Source of the DNA: UBA1876 sp003446665
Lineage (GTDB): Bacteria; Synergistota; Synergistia; Synergistales; Thermovirgaceae
Assembly (NCBI GenBank): GCA_040616305.1
Contig: CP159918.1
Coordinates: 1 to 64,000, forward strand
DNA length: 64,000 bases
Reading direction: 5' to 3'
Both the position numbers and the translations under genes were made by a program. This document shows positions 61,392 through 64,000 of this stretch, piece by piece. Within the stretch, counting starts at the first letter, position 1, and every line of letters begins with the position of its first letter. The notes beneath the pieces were generated by a model, which was given only the letters and a program-made list of their open reading frames with translations, ran no database searches and was not told the DNA's origin.

Positions 61392-62527
61392 TATTCCTTC
61401 TCCCCCTTTCCAGTGTAGCGGGTCAGCCTGCCTATGGTGAGACGGGCGACGCCCGCCTGGGTTACCACGCCCTTGAAATTACCTTCCTGGTCTATGACCG
61501 GTATCGGCAGGTCCTGGTCCGCCAGCATCTCGGCCGCTTCCCGAAGCGTCGCATCTTCTATGTAAAGCTTTCTGTCCCTCTTTACGCCGTCCGTGACGGA
61601 GCCCTTTTTCCTGGCGGCCCGCTTGAGAAGCCAGAGAAGAGCCATTCCGTGCCAGGTGCCTTTGGCGTCCACCACCTGGGCCGTTTCGCAGCCCTCGTCT
61701 TCCATCAGGTCGAGCACGTCTTCCGCCGATCGCCTGGGTGAAACCTTGAGGATAGGGTCCTGAACGAGTATTTCCACGCTCGTATCCGGGGAGATCTGCG
61801 AAAGCCTGTCCTCGCCGATGAAGTTTTTGACGAACTCGTTAGCCGGGTTGTTCTGGATCTCGTCGGGAGAGGCCACCTGCTCGATTCTGCCCTGTCTCAT
61901 CAGCACGACCTTGTCGGCTATCCTGAGGGCCTCGTCCATGTCGTGGGTAACGAAAATGATGGTCTTTTTTACAGTCTTCTGCAGTTCAAGCAGTTCGTTC
62001 TGGAGGCGTTCCCGGGCGATGGGGTCAAGGGCGCCGAAGGGCTCGTCCATGAGAACCACCTCCGGGTCGGCCGCAAGCGCCCGCAAAACGCCGATGCGCT
62101 GTTTCTGGCCTCCGCTTAGCTGGTCGGGCAGGCGGTATCGGTAGGTCGCCGGGTCGAGGCCAGCCATTTCAAGCAGCTCGTCAACACGCTTTTTTATGCG
62201 GCCTTTTTTCCACCCCAAAAGTTTCGGCACGATGGCGATGTTCTCGGCCACTGAAAGGTGGGGCATCAGTGCCGTTTCCTGGATTACGTAACCGATGTTC
62301 CTTCTGAGTTTTACGGGGTCCACGGTATTGATATCCTTCCCGTCGACCTTGATGACCCCTTCCGTGCAGGATTCGAGCCGGTTGACCATCTTGAGGGTCG
62401 TCGTCTTGCCGCAGCCCGAAGGTCCTATCAAGACGGCGATCTCGCCCTTGGCGATCTCGAGGTTCAGGCGATCCACGGCCCTGGTCCCGTCTTCGTAGAC
62501 CTTGCTGACTTCCTCAAATAGCACCAT
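61391..62527 (-). CDS. Glycine betaine/choline-type ABC transporter ATPase with CBS pair
   Basis: The 378-residue ATPase has Walker A GPSGCGKTT, signature QLSGGQKQR, Walker B VVLMDEPFGALDP and ITHDMDEAL-like FVTHDMDEALR, followed by two CBS domains (about residues 250-370). CBS pairs in OpuA sense ionic strength. ATG at 62527 has GGAG nine bases upstream and overlaps the aminotransferase end by 14 bases. The longer in-frame start at 62581 would overlap by 68 bases and is less likely. Confidence 0.9.
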   Translation of the reverse strand: MVLFEEVSKVYEDGTRAVDRLNLEIAKGEIAVLIGPSGCGKTTTLKMVNRLESCTEGVIKVDGKDINTVDPVKLRRNIGYVIQETALMPHLSVAENIAIVPKLLGWKKGRIKKRVDELLEMAGLDPATYRYRLPDQLSGGQKQRIGVLRALAADPEVVLMDEPFGALDPIARERLQNELLELQKTVKKTIIFVTHDMDEALRIADKVVLMRQGRIEQVASPDEIQNNPANEFVKNFIGEDRLSQISPDTSVEILVQDPILKVSPRRSAEDVLDLMEDEGCETAQVVDAKGTWHGMALLWLLKRAARKKGSVTDGVKRDRKLYIEDATLREAAEMLADQDLPIPVIDQEGNFKGVVTQAGVARLTIGRLTRYTGKGEKE

Positions 62528-63662
62528 GGGCATCATCTCCTGTCGTAACTGGATTGCTTTCTGCGAGTTCTCCGAGAACATCCCGGAGCGTTTTCAAGAA
62601 TCGGTCAACCTCTTCGGTGGTTCCAACGGTGACGCGGATGGCATGGTCATAGCCCCAGATGTCGCAGGAGCGCACGATTACGCCCTTTTTCAGCATCATC
62701 TTTGAGACAGTGAGGCAGTCGGCGGGCGTTTCGAAGAAGACGAAGTTCGTCGCCGACGGGGTGACGCGGCAGCCCAGACCTTCGAGCTCACGTTCCAGCC
62801 GCTTGCGATCCCGGATGATTCTTCCCAGGGCACGGCGGCAGGCTTCACGATCTTCCGTCAGGACGGCCACGCCGGCGGCTATGCCGATCCTGTTGGCGTT
62901 GAAGGGCTCGCTTACCGTGTCGATGACGGTAATCATTTCGGGTCTCGCCATGCCGTAGCCCAGGCGAAGCCCGGCCAGGCCGTAGGCCTTGGAGAAAGTG
63001 CGCACCGACAGGATGTTGCGGCCTTCTTTTATGAGCTTCCCCCTGTCGGGGAGCTTCCCTTGGGGCGCGAATTCTGCGTAGGCCTCGTCGAGGATCACCC
63101 AGGTGTGCTCCGGGAGGTGGTCCATCAGCTCCACCAGCTCGTCGTGGGTGAAAAAGGTCCCCGTCGGGTTGTTGGGATTGCAAAGCCAAATAAGCTTGGT
63201 CTTTTCCCCCGCGGCGGCCTTGACGGCTTCGAGGTCTATGGCACGGCCTTTCATGGGGACGTTTACGATGGTCGCACCCATGAGTTTTGATAGCTCCCTG
63301 TACAGGTTGTAGGTTGCCGCTGGGATGACCACCTCGTCGCCTTCCTCGAGAAAACTCTTCACCACGGCCTGGAGCATCCCTTCCGCGCCGTGTGAGATGG
63401 CGATGTTTTCCGGGCCGACGCCATGAATGTCGGCAATAAGCCCCTTGATTTCCTCGAAGGCGATATCGGGATAGCGGTTGGAGTTTTCAAGTTCCCGGGC
63501 CATGGCCTTCAGGGCGGCCGGAAAGGGCGCGTAGGCGTTTTCGTTGGACCCGAGCTTTATGATCGATTCAAGACCGAGCTCCCGGCGGACTTCCTCGATG
63601 GTTTTTCCCGGCACGTAGGGCGAAAGCCCCTCTACGGCTCGGCGTAATCCCCTGATTGTCAT
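62514..63662 (-). CDS. HisC-like histidinol-phosphate-type aminotransferase
   Basis: The 382-residue class I/II PLP enzyme carries SIIKLGSNENAYAP, CNPNNPTGTFF, VILDEAYAEFA (PLP Asp) and TFSKAYGLAGLRLGY (Schiff-base Lys). It is annotated as HisC by homology, but no other histidine gene is close. Its neighbours are a TPP-dependent enzyme and a betaine-type transporter, so its substrate may be another amino acid. ATG at 63662 overlaps the TPP enzyme stop as ATGA. Confidence 0.88.
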   Translation of the reverse strand: MTIRGLRRAVEGLSPYVPGKTIEEVRRELGLESIIKLGSNENAYAPFPAALKAMARELENSNRYPDIAFEEIKGLIADIHGVGPENIAISHGAEGMLQAVVKSFLEEGDEVVIPAATYNLYRELSKLMGATIVNVPMKGRAIDLEAVKAAAGEKTKLIWLCNPNNPTGTFFTHDELVELMDHLPEHTWVILDEAYAEFAPQGKLPDRGKLIKEGRNILSVRTFSKAYGLAGLRLGYGMARPEMITVIDTVSEPFNANRIGIAAGVAVLTEDREACRRALGRIIRDRKRLERELEGLGCRVTPSATNFVFFETPADCLTVSKMMLKKGVIVRSCDIWGYDHAIRVTVGTTEEVDRFLKTLRDVLGELAESNPVTTGDDAHGAI

Positions 63663-64000
63663 GAGCGGTTCGTCCTCTCTTTCGGTGTAATCTCGATGAT
63701 GGAGGGGCGACATTCCCCGAAGGCATGTTTCAGGGCTTCGGCGATCTCACGGCCTGTTGAGGTCCGTGCATATGCGGTGCCCCAGGACGCCGCAAGGGCC
63801 TGGAAGTCCGGTGCCGGGTTGTCCACGGCGATTGCACGGGGGAACCGCCGGGCGGCCTCGTTTCTTCTGATTTCCCCGAAACCGTCGTCGTTCCAGACTA
63901 CGATCGGAAGCGGTAGCCCTTCCCTGCAGGCCACGGCGACTTCCGCCATGGTGAACTGGAAACCTCCATCTCCTGTCAGGGCGACCACCGGTACATCGGG
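63659..64000 (-). CDS. TPP-dependent enzyme, C-terminal part (runs off window)
   Basis: The last 113 residues of a thiamine-pyrophosphate enzyme are visible: GDGGFQFTMAEVAVACREGLPLPIVVWNDDGFGEI in parts is the TPP-binding GDG-to-N motif. The C-terminal end is VALTGDGG to EITPKERTNRS. The frame stays open to position 64000 (residues PDVPV before VALTGDGG), so the gene begins beyond the window. It resembles acetolactate-synthase-type or 2-oxoacid decarboxylases. Next to an aminotransferase it could decarboxylate a 2-oxo acid made by transamination; this is inference. Confidence 0.85.
   Translation of the reverse strand, partial: PDVPVVALTGDGGFQFTMAEVAVACREGLPLPIVVWNDDGFGEIRRNEAARRFPRAIAVDNPAPDFQALAASWGTAYARTSTGREIAEALKHAFGECRPSIIEITPKERTNRS

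Noticed and set aside
1..64000. tRNA or rRNA genes
   Set aside because: I saw no stretch with T-loop and acceptor pairing of a tRNA and no rRNA-like sequence. A tRNAscan-type run would be needed to exclude a single tRNA.

Overview
This window opens at the first base of dnaA and reads like the conventional start of a bacterial chromosome. G+C is high (roughly 55-60% by eye), genes are tightly packed, and ATGA-type start/stop overlaps are common. The gene set (dnaA-dnaN-recF-mnmG-dciA synteny, a TAXI-type TRAP transporter beside CoA-transferase and thiolase genes, an NhaC antiporter, selenium genes, almost no respiratory genes) suggests an anaerobic amino-acid or organic-acid fermenter. Synergistota is my best guess. 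That assignment is inference; no rRNA gene is present to test it.

Layout. 1-6160: replication-initiation operon, with a DnaA-box-rich candidate oriC between dnaA and dnaN. 6190-13310: envelope and ion genes (SIMPL protein, an FCD-like regulator with an NhaC antiporter, K+ channel, exonuclease III, CorA). 13451-23228: a lasso-peptide-like RiPP locus, the most interesting part of the window. It holds a nucleotidyltransferase, formyltransferase, asparagine-synthase-type cyclase (frameshifted), DUF362 protein, B12-type radical SAM enzyme, PqqD/RRE protein (B1), transglutaminase-like leader peptidase (B2) and HPr-kinase-like protein. In the two long gaps between these plus-strand genes, on the opposite strand, I find at least five very short genes (24-30 codons) with good start contexts. 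Most of their products carry the lasso-leader signature Y-x2-P-x-[L/I/M], often with a following G and T, and have extremely short C-terminal cores. Three further remnant-like copies of 14-16 codons accompany them. 23225-24191: a decayed photolyase. 25053-25596: perfect 120-bp tandem repeats.

25600-29909: TPP-riboswitch-controlled thiamine genes (thiW, thiD, thiM, thiE). Here a tandem duplication of thiE, an arsenite-methyltransferase gene and an mcp gene has collapsed into a mosaic that now holds a MntA/HepT toxin-antitoxin pair. 30104-33318: arsM and mcp. 33376-40052 (minus strand): a complete pstSCAB-phoU-phoB-phoR operon with a Pho box of 11-bp repeats. 40371-48365: an RpiR-type regulator, class III aminotransferase, TAXI TRAP transporter, CoA-transferase and thiolase, which together look like a catabolic operon. 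48371-48576: a MITE-like element with perfect 35-bp inverted ends.

48929-51442: selenium genes yedE, yedF and selD. The selD gene contains an in-frame UGA followed by a SECIS-like hairpin, so SelD is itself probably a selenoprotein. 51510-59412: a ferritin-like protein, a deaminase, a second repeat array with the same hairpin architecture as the first, PilT, MgtC, an NlpC/P60 hydrolase and a UPF0182 membrane protein. 59588-64000 (minus strand): a glycine-betaine/choline-type ABC transporter downstream of a HisC-like aminotransferase and a TPP-dependent enzyme that runs off the window.
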